NCBI GenBank assembly: GCA_050874665.1
Contig: JBNMLC010000001.1
Location: 248,001 to 312,000 of the forward strand
DNA length: 64,000 bases
Source of the DNA: RUG11237 sp050874665
Lineage (GTDB): Bacteria; Bacillota; Clostridia; Lachnospirales; Lachnospiraceae
Reading direction: 5' to 3'
The translations under genes were made by a program, and so were the position numbers. The notes under the pieces were generated by a model. The model saw only the letters and a list, made by a program, of their open reading frames with translations, searched no databases and had not been told where the DNA came from. Below, in pieces: positions 27,862 to 37,417 of the stretch. Every line of letters begins with the position of its first letter. Positions within the stretch are counted from its first letter, which is position 1.

Positions 27862-29320
27862 AAAGATAGTTTTCATATATGAAGACAGTGAGAGACCAAA
27901 TCAAAAGATAAAAGAAATTACGGGAAACAAAACTTTTGGCGAAACAATTTTGAAAAGAAAAACCTTGAAGGCGCGTGTGTTAGAGGAAGTAGAGGGAGAA
28001 AGTTTTGTGGCGGCTGTGTATTCTTACAATTCAAGAGAAGAACAGGCTGAGGTGCTAAAACAGCTCAAAAGTTTTCCAAAGGAATTTTCAGTGATACATA
28101 TGCGTTCTTCTTTTGGTATTCGAAATAGTGAAGCCTTTAAAATCTTATTAGAAAAGGTACAGTTTGCCCAGCAGACTATGTGTGTGCAGGAAAATGATAA
28201 AAAGGCAATGTTTCTTTGTAAAAGTATCAGTGATTACTTAGAATATGTAATGGAATACAATAAGGAAGGTATTGTAGATATGGCGGGCTTACACAATGCC
28301 GATGTGATTCAGACAAGTTGTCTGGTAGATTTAGGAGAAGTAAATAATTTTCTACAGTATATTACCAGCGGATTTGATGCACGCTTCTTCAATGCCTTAG
28401 AAAGTGATGATTTTACCGTAACAAAAAGTTCTACAAATAAGAAAAAGATTAAAAGTGAATACGAATTCTACTATTTACTTCCGGAAGCCATGAAAATGTG
28501 GTTTGTTATGCCTTTTGACTATAGAGAGGAAAAAGAAAAGGCAAGTTATACTATGGAACGTGTGCATACTACGGATATTGCAATTCGTTTTGTGCATGGT
28601 GCAGTAGGTCTGGAAGAATTTGAAGATATTTTGAAACGTCTTTTTTACTTTGTAAAAACTCGTGCAACGAAAGAAGTGACAAAAGAACAGTACGAAAAAG
28701 AAGCAGACAAACTATATGTCGGAAAAGTTCTAGACCGCATGAAAATGCTGAAAGAAAATCCGTATTATCAGGTGTTTGATAATAATATCAAAAATGGTAC
28801 CAAATATCAAAGTATTGATGAAATTGTAGAAAAATACAGAACATTATATGAAAAAGTAAAGCTGCGTGACCAGTCAAAGCATTTTCTTGCGGTGGGGCAT
28901 GGAGATTTATGTTTTTCTAATATTCTGTATCATAAGGAAACTTCCTTAATTAAACTGATTGACCCTAAAGGGGCATTAGAAGAGGCAGAATTATATGCTC
29001 ATCCATACTATGACTTAGCCAAACTTTCTCATTCTATTTGCGGAAGATATGATTTCTTTAATAATGGCTTGTATGAGATTAAACTGGTTCATGATATGCA
29101 GTTAGAATTGGAACTGGATTTTGATAATTCAGAATATGTAAAGATTTTTAAAAAATTTTTAGAGGAAAATGAGTTTGACTATGTAACGGTAAGGTTGTAT
29201 GAGGCATCTTTATTTTTATCTATGTTACCGCTTCATATGGATAATGTACAGAAAACATTTGGCTTTTTGTTAAATGGAATGAATATATTAGATGAGGTAG
29301 AAGAATGTTTGAAGGATTGA
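27854..29320 (+). CDS. APH/choline-kinase-fold phosphotransferase
   Basis: It has 488 residues. The C-terminal half carries the small-molecule kinase core: HGDLCFSN (H349, D351, N356) matches HxDxxxxN, and LIDPKG (D370) supplies the metal-binding Asp. The N-terminal 210 residues are not recognised. In this setting, between a flippase-like protein and a HAD phosphatase plus nucleotidyltransferase, it probably phosphorylates a sugar or polyol headed for NDP activation. The substrate is unknown; antibiotic resistance is unlikely given the context. Confidence 0.75.
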   Translation: MFKKIVFIYEDSERPNQKIKEITGNKTFGETILKRKTLKARVLEEVEGESFVAAVYSYNSREEQAEVLKQLKSFPKEFSVIHMRSSFGIRNSEAFKILLEKVQFAQQTMCVQENDKKAMFLCKSISDYLEYVMEYNKEGIVDMAGLHNADVIQTSCLVDLGEVNNFLQYITSGFDARFFNALESDDFTVTKSSTNKKKIKSEYEFYYLLPEAMKMWFVMPFDYREEKEKASYTMERVHTTDIAIRFVHGAVGLEEFEDILKRLFYFVKTRATKEVTKEQYEKEADKLYVGKVLDRMKMLKENPYYQVFDNNIKNGTKYQSIDEIVEKYRTLYEKVKLRDQSKHFLAVGHGDLCFSNILYHKETSLIKLIDPKGALEEAELYAHPYYDLAKLSHSICGRYDFFNNGLYEIKLVHDMQLELELDFDNSEYVKIFKKFLEENEFDYVTVRLYEASLFLSMLPLHMDNVQKTFGFLLNGMNILDEVEECLKD

Positions 29321-29700
29321 CTTTTGTGTTTGATATCGATGGAACGATTTGCCCAATTAAGAAGAAGGAAGAAGAATATATTGATTTAGTTCCTTATGCA
29401 GATATTGTAGAAAAGCTAAAAGAGTATAAGAAAAATGGTGCAAGGATTGTACTGCATACATCAAGGAATATGAACAGTTATGGAGGAAATATTGGGTTAA
29501 TTAATGCAAACACTGCTAAAATACTGCTTCAGTGGCTGGAAAAATGGGAAATTCCTTATGATGAAATTATATATGGAAAGCCGTGGCCTGGGAAACGTGG
29601 CTTTTATGTAGATGACAGAGCAGTGCGTCCGGATGAATTTTTAAAATATTCGGAAGAAGAATTAAAGCAGATTTGTGACGGCTGGAGGGATAATTTGTGA
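29305..29700 (+). CDS. Small HAD-superfamily phosphatase, capsule-locus type
   Basis: The 131-residue protein starts with FVFDIDGTICP, the DxD nucleophile and acid pair of HAD phosphatases. LHTSRNM provides the motif II Thr/Ser, and KPWPGKRGFYVDDRAVRP gives the motif III Lys and acidic motif IV. The length and the YVDDRAVRP ending match small HAD proteins often paired with nucleotidyltransferases in capsule loci. It overlaps the kinase gene by 16 bases and the next gene by 4, so the three are tightly coupled. Confidence 0.85.
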   Translation: MFEGLTFVFDIDGTICPIKKKEEEYIDLVPYADIVEKLKEYKKNGARIVLHTSRNMNSYGGNIGLINANTAKILLQWLEKWEIPYDEIIYGKPWPGKRGFYVDDRAVRPDEFLKYSEEELKQICDGWRDNL

Positions 29701-30419
29701 TAACGATAGTAATTACTATGGCAGGCTTAGGTTCACGTTTTGCAAAAGCAGGATATACCGTGCCAAAATATATGATTGAAGCTCATGGAAAAACATTGTT
29801 TGACTGGTCTATGGACAGCCTGAAGGGATATAATGCAGCAGATACAGAGTATATTTTTCTCGTCCGTAAAGAAGATAAAGCCAAAGATTTTATTGTTTCA
29901 CATGGTAAGATAGCAGGGATTCCCAATATAAAAGTTGTGGAAATAGACCAATTGACAGATGGGCAGGCAACCACCGCCATGTTAGCAGCACCTTACTGGA
30001 AAAAAGAATCCGAGTTAATGATTTATAATATTGATACCTTTGTAGAAAGCTATGAATTAAAACGCGAGGATATTGCGGGAGATGGATATATTCCATGCTT
30101 TCATGCTCCGGGTGATCACTGGAGCTTCGTAAAGTTAGATGCGAATCAAAGGGCAGTGGAAGTCAGAGAGAAGGTGCGTATTTCAGATAATTGTACTTTG
30201 GGGGCATATTATTTTAAATCATGTCAGTTATATGAAGAGTTATATCGGGAATATTATTCTGATGAAGGCAACTTGGAAAAGGGTGAGAAATACGTGGCAC
30301 CTCTTTATAATTATATGATTCAAAAAGGCTTAGATGTGCGCATTTCTATGATTGACTTCGGAAAAGTTCATGTGCTTGGAACACCGGAGGAATTAGAAAT
30401 TTTCAAGAGGGAATACTAA
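29697..30419 (+). CDS. Sugar or polyol nucleotidyltransferase
   Basis: The 240-residue protein starts at GTG 29697, overlapping the previous stop. VITMAGLGSRFAKAGYTVPK is the nucleotidyltransferase loop with the downstream Lys, and YNIDTFV is the acidic metal site. With the kinase and HAD phosphatase it forms a three-gene set likely to make an NDP-activated small molecule for glycan decoration. The nucleotide (CTP is common for this type) and substrate are inference. Confidence 0.82.
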   Translation: MITIVITMAGLGSRFAKAGYTVPKYMIEAHGKTLFDWSMDSLKGYNAADTEYIFLVRKEDKAKDFIVSHGKIAGIPNIKVVEIDQLTDGQATTAMLAAPYWKKESELMIYNIDTFVESYELKREDIAGDGYIPCFHAPGDHWSFVKLDANQRAVEVREKVRISDNCTLGAYYFKSCQLYEELYREYYSDEGNLEKGEKYVAPLYNYMIQKGLDVRISMIDFGKVHVLGTPEELEIFKREY

Positions 30420-30420
30420 A

Positions 30421-32013
30421 ATGAAAATCAAATATTCAAAACCGCTACTTTGGACTGCCCTCGTGCATTGGCTTCTAACCTTTGCTACGGACCGTATTTT
30501 TTTTGAGTATAGCTTAAACTCTTTTGAGACACGCGAAAAATGCATATTTTCCATTTATGCATGGGCTTTGAAAGCAGCATTTCTGATATTGCTTATTCTC
30601 GGATATCAGGTGTTGGGACAGGTAGTAAAAAAATGTAAAAACAATGAAAAAATAACAAAAGAGCGTTTGCTTTATGCAGGCACCTATTTTTTCTTTATGA
30701 TGCTTCTGTTACTGTTGGTATATCCCGGAGCATGGAGAATGGATGAATTTGGAATTTTAAGAGATGCGAAAACCTTGATGCCCACATTCTGGCAGGGATA
30801 TTTAACTTCTTATTTTTATATATTTTCTCTCATGCTGCTTCCGGTTCCGGCAGGAGTTGTGGTAATGCAAAATGTGGTAATTTCCATGTGTATTGGCTTT
30901 TTGTGTGAGAGAGCACAGAGAATTTTGCATTTAAAGCATAAGATGTGGTTGTTACTGCCGTTTTTTGCATTTCCGGTGTTGGATTCTAATATGTATCCAA
31001 TGCGTATGTCTGTGTATGTATTTTTGGAAGCTTCTCTGGCGGGACTTTTTTTGTCGGCGATTTTAGAAAAAAGGGTGTTTACGAAAAAGGAAACCTTATT
31101 TGCAATTGTTCTTACGGCAATTGTGGCAGTATGGCGTACAGAGGGGATTTATTACATTGTCTGGATTCCGGTGGTATATGTTGTTACCTTCTGGAAACAG
31201 AAGAATAAAAGAAATAAGCTGGGATTTATTGCTGCTACAATCCTTGTTACAATTGTAGTAATGATACCGCAGAATCTGGGAAATAAGCTGGTTTCAGGGG
31301 ATCAGTATGAAATTACGTCGATGGTGCTTCCTCTGGCGCCTTTGTTATGCGAGGCATACGAAGAGCAACAGGATGAGGTAAGGGTTATCAATCAAGTTAT
31401 TGACGTAGACATTATGATACATGGCTATGAAAGTGGAAAGAGTGGAATTTCGGTTTTCTGGAGTGAACCAGAGCTGATTAAGGGAAATTACACCAGACAG
31501 GAGTATAAGGAATTTAAAAGTGCATATTATAATCTTATAGGAAAATATCCGACTGTTTTTTTGAAGGAACGTTTTGAAACATTTGTAAATTCTAATGGAA
31601 TATTAATGAATACCACAGAATTGTATGAAACAGATGAAGTTGCAAATTATGTTGAGTTTAGGGAAACATATATAGGCGGCAAGGGGATTTTTACCAATGT
31701 CAGAAAATGGATTCTATCGGTATTAGAATTGAGAAATATTACGGATTATAATGAAAAGCTTGCTTTATATAAGGTAGTCTATAGTTTCCTGCCACAGCTT
31801 TTGGTATTGGTTGTGGTGGCAGTCATTTGTCTGATACGAAAAAGCTGGAGCAGTCTTTGCGTTCTTTTAGGGCTGCTTGGAAAAGTTCCGTTGATATTTA
31901 TAACGGCACCTTCACTTTTATTTATGTATTACTATGGAACTTATTTGATTGGAACAGTGGTACTTGTATATGGCATCCTTTATTGTATGACCAAAAAGAC
32001 AGAACGGATTTAG
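30421..32013 (+). CDS. DUF6020-like multi-pass membrane protein
   Basis: The protein has 530 residues with ten or more hydrophobic helices. The segment VYPGAWRMDEFGILRDAKT followed by WQGYLTSYFYIF matches the recurring pattern of DUF6020 proteins, which look like GT-C enzymes with an acidic residue in an outer loop. A soluble stretch (about 320-440) has SGKSGISVFWSEPE. It probably transfers a lipid-linked sugar outside the cell, but no activity is proven for this family to my knowledge. It starts one base after the nucleotidyltransferase. Confidence 0.7.
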   Translation: MKIKYSKPLLWTALVHWLLTFATDRIFFEYSLNSFETREKCIFSIYAWALKAAFLILLILGYQVLGQVVKKCKNNEKITKERLLYAGTYFFFMMLLLLLVYPGAWRMDEFGILRDAKTLMPTFWQGYLTSYFYIFSLMLLPVPAGVVVMQNVVISMCIGFLCERAQRILHLKHKMWLLLPFFAFPVLDSNMYPMRMSVYVFLEASLAGLFLSAILEKRVFTKKETLFAIVLTAIVAVWRTEGIYYIVWIPVVYVVTFWKQKNKRNKLGFIAATILVTIVVMIPQNLGNKLVSGDQYEITSMVLPLAPLLCEAYEEQQDEVRVINQVIDVDIMIHGYESGKSGISVFWSEPELIKGNYTRQEYKEFKSAYYNLIGKYPTVFLKERFETFVNSNGILMNTTELYETDEVANYVEFRETYIGGKGIFTNVRKWILSVLELRNITDYNEKLALYKVVYSFLPQLLVLVVVAVICLIRKSWSSLCVLLGLLGKVPLIFITAPSLLFMYYYGTYLIGTVVLVYGILYCMTKKTERI

Positions 32014-32022
32014 AGGAATCGT

Positions 32023-33609
32023 ATGAAGAAGAATTATGTTACAAGAGGAATCAAATATTTACAGCATCATAGTCTGGGAAGTCTTTATGTAAAAATGAGT
32101 GAGCGTTTGTACCGAGACAGAGTGGAGCATGACTATGATGAATGGGCAAGAAAACGTCAGGTATCGGCACAGGAATTGCAAAAGCAAAGAGAATATAAAT
32201 TTTCAAAAGAGGTCACATTCAGCATTATTGTTCCGGTATACAATACTCCGAAACAGTATTTAAGGGAAATGATAGAAAGTGTGCTGAATCAGTCTTATGG
32301 CCAATTGGAATTATGCATTGCCGATGGCAGCACAAAAGAAGAACCGGGTGAAATCATAAAAGAGTATCAGGAAAAGGATTCACGCATTAAATATAAGAAA
32401 TTAAAGGAAAATAAAGGGATTTCTGAAAATACAAACGAGGCTTTGAATATGGCATCCGGTGAATTTATTGCGTTGTTTGACCATGATGATTTATTAGAAC
32501 CGGATGTTTTGTTTCAGGTAATGAAAGCTTTGGAACAACGGCCTGCCATAGATATTCTTTATACAGATGAGGATAAAATCGATGGAGAAAGTGGAACTTT
32601 TTTTGGACCAAATTTCAAGCCGGATTATGATTTAGAACTTCTTAGAAGTAATAATTATATTTGCCATTTCTTTGTGGTGCGCCGCAATATTATTGAACGA
32701 GTCGGCGGTTTTCGCAGTGAATTTGATGGTGCTCAGGATTATGACTTTATTTTTCGCTGCGTAGAAGCAACGATGGAAGTTTACCATATAAGAAAAGTAT
32801 TGTACCATTGGCGCACACATGCTAATTCGACTGCGGCATCGCCGGAAAGTAAGATGTATGCTTACGAGGCAGCAAAGCGGGCAGTAGAAAGCCACTTGAA
32901 GCGTCAGGGAATCAAGGCGGAGGTACAGACAACGGATAATTATGGATTTTTTCATTATCAACCGGAAGTAATCAGCAGAGAAAAAATAAAAGTGATAAAA
33001 TATCACAGGGAGGATAACGCAGATACATTAAATAAACTGGCAGAAGCGGCAAAAGGGGAAGTGCTGGTGTTTTTACCAGAACATGTAAATATTGCACAGA
33101 AGGATTATGAAACCATATTAGCTGCAAAATGTTTGCAGCATGGTGTTGGTGCTGTAGGCTGTTTGCAGTTTCGGGGAAAACGAGTTAGAGAGGCAGGACT
33201 TGTGTTAGATAAGGATAAGCTGGCAGTGACGTACTTTGGAAATTACAAAAAAGGAAGAACGGGTTTTCTTCATAGAATAAATTTATCCAGAACAGTAAGC
33301 GCAGTCAGTACGGTGTTTGTAATTAAAAAGGATTTGTTGCGGAGCATGGAGGGATTTTTGCCAAATCTTTCGGCGAGAGCTGCACAGATAGAATTGTGTC
33401 TTCGTTTGCAGGATAACGGTTATAAAAATATATATACGCCGTTAGTTCAGGTTTTCTTAGAAAAGGATTCCTTGATGGGTAAAATTTCTGTTGAAGATTG
33501 TAATGAAATTTATAAATACCATAGGAACACTCTGGAAAGAGAGGATCCTTATTACAATGAAAACTGCGAAGTACTGAAATATGAGTATGGACTTAGGAGA
33601 AATGTATGA
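32023..33609 (+). CDS. Family 2 glycosyltransferase with a degenerate second domain
   Basis: It has 528 residues. GT-A domain 1 (about 65-290) is intact, with FSIIVPVYNTPKQYLREM and DHDDLLEPD. The second half aligns in order with domain 2 of the protein at 23667 but has lost its nucleotide-binding strand, and the acidic site NND is replaced by PEHV (VLVFLPEHVNI). It therefore probably adds one sugar, with the second half acting in binding or structure. The N-terminal helix pair of the paralogue is shortened too. Its stop overlaps the next start by 4 bases. Confidence 0.85.
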   Translation: MKKNYVTRGIKYLQHHSLGSLYVKMSERLYRDRVEHDYDEWARKRQVSAQELQKQREYKFSKEVTFSIIVPVYNTPKQYLREMIESVLNQSYGQLELCIADGSTKEEPGEIIKEYQEKDSRIKYKKLKENKGISENTNEALNMASGEFIALFDHDDLLEPDVLFQVMKALEQRPAIDILYTDEDKIDGESGTFFGPNFKPDYDLELLRSNNYICHFFVVRRNIIERVGGFRSEFDGAQDYDFIFRCVEATMEVYHIRKVLYHWRTHANSTAASPESKMYAYEAAKRAVESHLKRQGIKAEVQTTDNYGFFHYQPEVISREKIKVIKYHREDNADTLNKLAEAAKGEVLVFLPEHVNIAQKDYETILAAKCLQHGVGAVGCLQFRGKRVREAGLVLDKDKLAVTYFGNYKKGRTGFLHRINLSRTVSAVSTVFVIKKDLLRSMEGFLPNLSARAAQIELCLRLQDNGYKNIYTPLVQVFLEKDSLMGKISVEDCNEIYKYHRNTLEREDPYYNENCEVLKYEYGLRRNV

Positions 33610-34562
33610 GAGAAGTAACAGTTGTGATTCCAAACTACAACGGGATAGCTTATATAGAAGAATGTATCAAAGCGTTACAGGCGCAGCAAGGGGTGCCGGT
33701 CTTTGATATTATAGTAGTAGATAATCACTCTACAGATGGAAGTAAAGAATTTGTATTAGAACATTATAAAGAAATATGTCTGATACCATTAGATGACAAT
33801 TATGGTTTTTGCAAGGCGGTCAATGTGGGAATTAAGGCTGCAAAAACTCCGTATGTAATTTTGTTAAACAATGATACACAGGTACAGCCGGGATTTGTGG
33901 CAGCATTGTATGACAGGATACGTCAAAAAAGCAGTATATTTTCCGTATCGTCTATGATGCTTCAGGCAAAAAATCCAACACTCATTGATGATGCCGGAGA
34001 TTATTATTGTGCGCTGGGCTGGGCATTTGCAAGAGGGAAGGATAAACAGGCAGCAGAGTATGATATTCCATGTGAGATTACAGCAGCCTGTGCCGGTGCA
34101 GCGATTTACCGTAAACAGATATTTGAGCAAATAGGATATTTTGATGAAGTACATTTTGCATATTTAGAGGATATTGATGTGGGTTATCGTGCAAGATTAT
34201 ATGGCTATCAGAATATGTATGAGCCGAAGGCAAAGGTATATCATGTGGGGAGTGGTGCCAGTGGTTCACGGTATAATGAATTTAAAGTACGCCATTCGTC
34301 CAGAAACAGCATTTATTTGATACGGAAAAATATGCCAATACCTCAGCAAGTGATTAATTTGCCTTTTTTCATGGTGGGATTTTTGGTGAAATCACTCTTC
34401 TTTGCAAAGAAGGGATTAGGAAGGACTTACTTTGCAGGTCTTTGGAAGGGAATGTGCCTTCCGCTACAAGGAAAAAAGGTATATTTTCAGGCAAAACACT
34501 GGAAGAATTATGTAAAATTGCAGGTGGAGTTATGGGTAAATGTAATAAAAAGGTTCTTGTAA
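33606..34562 (+). CDS. Family 2 glycosyltransferase, rhamnosyltransferase-like
   Basis: It has 318 residues with VTVVIPNYNGIAYIEECI at the N-terminus, VDNHSTDGS, the metal site LLNNDTQVQPG, and the acceptor-site EDIDVGYRARLYGY. It is the WcaA/RfbF-rhamnosyltransferase-like branch, which transfers deoxyhexoses, usually rhamnose. A hydrophobic C-terminal patch (LPFFMVGFLVKSLFF) may hold it at the membrane. It is the last gene before a promoter and the second sugar transferase. Confidence 0.87.
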   Translation: MREVTVVIPNYNGIAYIEECIKALQAQQGVPVFDIIVVDNHSTDGSKEFVLEHYKEICLIPLDDNYGFCKAVNVGIKAAKTPYVILLNNDTQVQPGFVAALYDRIRQKSSIFSVSSMMLQAKNPTLIDDAGDYYCALGWAFARGKDKQAAEYDIPCEITAACAGAAIYRKQIFEQIGYFDEVHFAYLEDIDVGYRARLYGYQNMYEPKAKVYHVGSGASGSRYNEFKVRHSSRNSIYLIRKNMPIPQQVINLPFFMVGFLVKSLFFAKKGLGRTYFAGLWKGMCLPLQGKKVYFQAKHWKNYVKLQVELWVNVIKRFL

Positions 34563-34662
34563 ACGCGTAACAGGAAGGCATTTTCGGCGTTTTTGTTTCC
34601 TTGAAAACAGGTGTTTTTGGGGAAAAATTAAGGAAATGTTAAAAAATAAGGGAAGTTTTTTG

Positions 34663-34691
34663 TTGCAACTTATAGTCAAATATTGTAATAT
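34663..34691 (+). promoter_or_regulatory. Possible promoter before the second polyprenyl sugar transferase
   Basis: TTGCAA (34663-34668), 17 bases, TAATAT (34686-34691). The same boxes and spacing recur on the minus strand at 50567-50595. The -10 box matches consensus at 4 of 6 positions. Confidence 0.45.
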
Positions 34692-34726
34692 AAACTTTGT
34701 GAATTGCTGGAAAAAGGTGATAGAAT

Positions 34727-36130
34727 TTGATAAAAGACAATCAGAAGTATTTTAATAGGCTGCATGTAGTGTTAGATGCGACTGTTATTATATTTTCGTA
34801 TGTTTTAGCTTACTTATTAAAATTTAAAATGGGAATATTCGACAATGAAGGCGCAGCGTTGTCTTTTCGGACATATTTGTCTGCTTTGATTGTACTTATT
34901 CCGGAATATCTGATGCTGTATTCGTTATTTAATCTTTATATGTCAAAAAGAATACAGGCAAGAAGGAGTGAGTTCAGCAATATTATAAAAGCCAATACCG
35001 TTGGGCTATTAGCTTTTATTGTCGGTTTGTATGTAATTAACGAACCTAATTTTTCGCGAAGCATGATGTTTATCTTTTATGTGATAAATATTGTGCTGGA
35101 AGTCTTTTTTCGGAATACGGTCAGATATATGCTTACCAGTGTCCGAAAGAATGGGTTTAATTTAAAGCATGTTTTACTGGTTGGCTATAGCCGGGCAGCA
35201 GAGCAGTATATTGACAGAATCAAGGCAAATCCTCAATGGGGTTATATGGTACGGGGCATTTTAGATGATGAAGCTGAGCGAGGAACCATATACAAAGGGG
35301 TAAAGGTAATTGGAACCATTGAAAATCTTCCCATTATTCTGCCGGAAAACAAGTTAGACGAGATTGCGATTACATTAGGACTTGATAAGTACGGAAAACT
35401 TGAAAAAATTGTAAATATGTGTGAAAAATCGGGAGTTCATACAAAGTTTATTCCTGATTATAACAATATTATTCCAACAAAACCATATACCGAAGACTTG
35501 CTGGGACTGCCGGTAATTAATATTAGAAATGTGCCATTGACAAATTTCTTTAACAGTACAGTGAAGAGAGGTATCGATATTGCAGGTTCTATTGCAGCAA
35601 TCATTATTTTTTCGCCGGTTATGCTGCTTACGGCGGCATTGATTAAACTTACCTCAGAAGGTCCGGTTTTGTTTACACAGGATAGAGTAGGACTGCACAA
35701 TAAACAATTTAAAATGTATAAATTTCGTTCTATGGAAGTACAACAGCCAAAAGAAGAACGAGGAGCATGGACTGTACAGGATGATCCACGAGTCAGTCCG
35801 ATTGGTAAAATCATTCGCAGGACAAGCATTGATGAATTACCGCAGTTGTTTAATGTATTAAAGGGAGATATGAGTCTTGTAGGACCAAGACCGGAGCGTC
35901 CCTTTTTTGTAGAAAAGTTTAAAGAACAGATTCCAAGATATATGGTAAAACATCAGGTAAGACCGGGAATGACCGGCTGGGCACAGATTAATGGATATAG
36001 AGGTAATACATCTATAAAGAAGCGCATAGAATATGATTTATATTATATTGAAAACTGGACATTGACATTTGATATAAAAATTCTATTCCTGACAATATTC
36101 AAGGGATTTATTAATAAAAATGCGTATTAG
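34727..36130 (+). CDS. Undecaprenyl-phosphate sugar phosphotransferase
   Basis: It has 467 residues. Residues 1-130 have four membrane helices; a Rossmann-like middle domain has HVLLVGYSRAAEQYIDRI; and the C-terminal transferase domain (from about 275) has KFRSMEVQQPKE, SIDELPQLFNVLKGDMSL, VGPRPERP and GMTGWAQINGYRG. This layout is that of WcaJ-like glucose-1-phosphate transferases. The start is TTG 34727, since a stop lies two codons upstream in frame and no ATG is available before the first helices end. It is the second glycan-initiating enzyme of the locus. Confidence 0.93.
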   Translation: MIKDNQKYFNRLHVVLDATVIIFSYVLAYLLKFKMGIFDNEGAALSFRTYLSALIVLIPEYLMLYSLFNLYMSKRIQARRSEFSNIIKANTVGLLAFIVGLYVINEPNFSRSMMFIFYVINIVLEVFFRNTVRYMLTSVRKNGFNLKHVLLVGYSRAAEQYIDRIKANPQWGYMVRGILDDEAERGTIYKGVKVIGTIENLPIILPENKLDEIAITLGLDKYGKLEKIVNMCEKSGVHTKFIPDYNNIIPTKPYTEDLLGLPVINIRNVPLTNFFNSTVKRGIDIAGSIAAIIIFSPVMLLTAALIKLTSEGPVLFTQDRVGLHNKQFKMYKFRSMEVQQPKEERGAWTVQDDPRVSPIGKIIRRTSIDELPQLFNVLKGDMSLVGPRPERPFFVEKFKEQIPRYMVKHQVRPGMTGWAQINGYRGNTSIKKRIEYDLYYIENWTLTFDIKILFLTIFKGFINKNAY

Positions 36131-36153
36131 ATAAAGAGAGGAAGGATAACTAA

Positions 36154-37320
36154 ATGGCAGAAAATAAAAAAAACACCTCTAAAAGGGTGGCGACAACAAA
36201 AGGAAGAAACACAAAAAGAACAAAACAGAAAAGAAACCGCAAAATCATTATAGCGATTGAAGCAATTGTAATTCTGATTGCTGCGATAGCTGCAATTGGA
36301 ATCTGGGCAATGGATAATATGGGTGGAAATAAAGGGGCAGGAAGCAATTTGATTTCTGCAGATGTAAATAAAGAAAATCTTTCTGTAAACGAAGAATTAA
36401 GTAATGATAATTATTGGAATATTGCATTGTTTGGTGTAGATTCCAGAACAGGTGTTCTTGGAAAAGGTACTTTGAGTGATTGTATTATCGTATGCAGTAT
36501 TAACAAAACTACAAAAGAAGCAAAACTTGTATCCGTATACCGTGACACTTATTTAAATATCGGTAACGATACATACAATAAGGCAAACAATGCGTACAGC
36601 AAAGGTGGTCCGGAGCAGGCAATTAAGATGTTAAATTCAAATCTTGATTTGGACATTACAAATTATGCTACAGTAGACTTTTCTGCTTTAGTAAGCGTAG
36701 TAGATGCTATTGGTGGTGTTACCATTGATTTGACAGAAGAAGAAATTTTCCATTTAAATAATTATCAGGTAGAAACATCTAAAGTAACGAATGGAAAAAT
36801 AGAAAATATATCTGGTGCCGGTGAGCATTTGTTAAATGGTATTCAGACCGTTTCGTATTGCCGTATCCGTTATACTGCAGGAAATGATTACAAACGTTCT
36901 GAACGTCAGCGTCAGGTCATTGGTTTAATTATTGATAAAGCAAAAGCAATGTCACCGACAGCATTGACCAAAATTGTAGAAGAAGCATTCCCAAAATGTG
37001 CAACCAATATAGAGTTAAACGAACTTCTCTCATTAGCAAAGGATGTTTCAAGTTATAAAATTGTGGATACCACAGGTTTCCCATTCGACAAGAAAACAGA
37101 TAAACTTGGCTCTAAGGGTGATTGTGTAATTCCAATGGGATTAGAACAAAATGTTGTGCAGTTACATGAATACTTGTTCGGCACAGAGGAAAATTACGTA
37201 CCGTCTACAACTCTGAAAGCAATCAGTGATAAGATTTTGAGTGATACAGGTGTGCAGCCGCCGGAAAAAACAACAGAAGATACTCAGGAAGAAGCGCAAC
37301 AAGAAGAACAACAACAATAA
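36154..37320 (+). CDS. LytR-CpsA-Psr (LCP) family glycopolymer ligase
   Basis: The 388-residue protein has a basic cytosolic tail (residues 1-30, rich in Lys and Arg), one membrane anchor (31-52) and an outer LCP domain. NIALFGVDSR, SDCIIVCSIN, LVSVYRDTY and NNAYSKGG are LCP signatures, and YCRIRYTAGNDYKRSERQRQ holds the pyrophosphate-binding Arg residues. LCP enzymes attach undecaprenyl-PP-linked glycans to peptidoglycan. The tail is Gln/Glu-rich. It follows the initiating transferase by 23 bases, linking start and end of the glycan route. Confidence 0.95.
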   Translation: MAENKKNTSKRVATTKGRNTKRTKQKRNRKIIIAIEAIVILIAAIAAIGIWAMDNMGGNKGAGSNLISADVNKENLSVNEELSNDNYWNIALFGVDSRTGVLGKGTLSDCIIVCSINKTTKEAKLVSVYRDTYLNIGNDTYNKANNAYSKGGPEQAIKMLNSNLDLDITNYATVDFSALVSVVDAIGGVTIDLTEEEIFHLNNYQVETSKVTNGKIENISGAGEHLLNGIQTVSYCRIRYTAGNDYKRSERQRQVIGLIIDKAKAMSPTALTKIVEEAFPKCATNIELNELLSLAKDVSSYKIVDTTGFPFDKKTDKLGSKGDCVIPMGLEQNVVQLHEYLFGTEENYVPSTTLKAISDKILSDTGVQPPEKTTEDTQEEAQQEEQQQ

Positions 37321-37326
37321 GGGCGA

Positions 37327-37354
37327 AGAGGCTCCTGTGTTTGCAGGAGCCTCT
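37327..37354 (+). terminator. Hairpin after the LCP gene
   Basis: An 11-bp perfect stem (37327-37337 with 37344-37354) and a 6-base loop lie directly after the LCP stop. The T-rich stretch (GGTTTT) comes 12 bases later, so termination may be partial. Confidence 0.55.
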
Positions 37355-37417
37355 CGGCATAGTTGGTTTTAAGAGAAAACAAAGTTGTATGGAATCTTTT
37401 GAAAATGGAGAAATATA

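Noticed and set aside
27854..29320. Aminoglycoside resistance kinase.
   Set aside because: The HGDLCFSN core is shared by many small-molecule kinases, and the gene is locked between glycan genes; nothing suggests a drug substrate.
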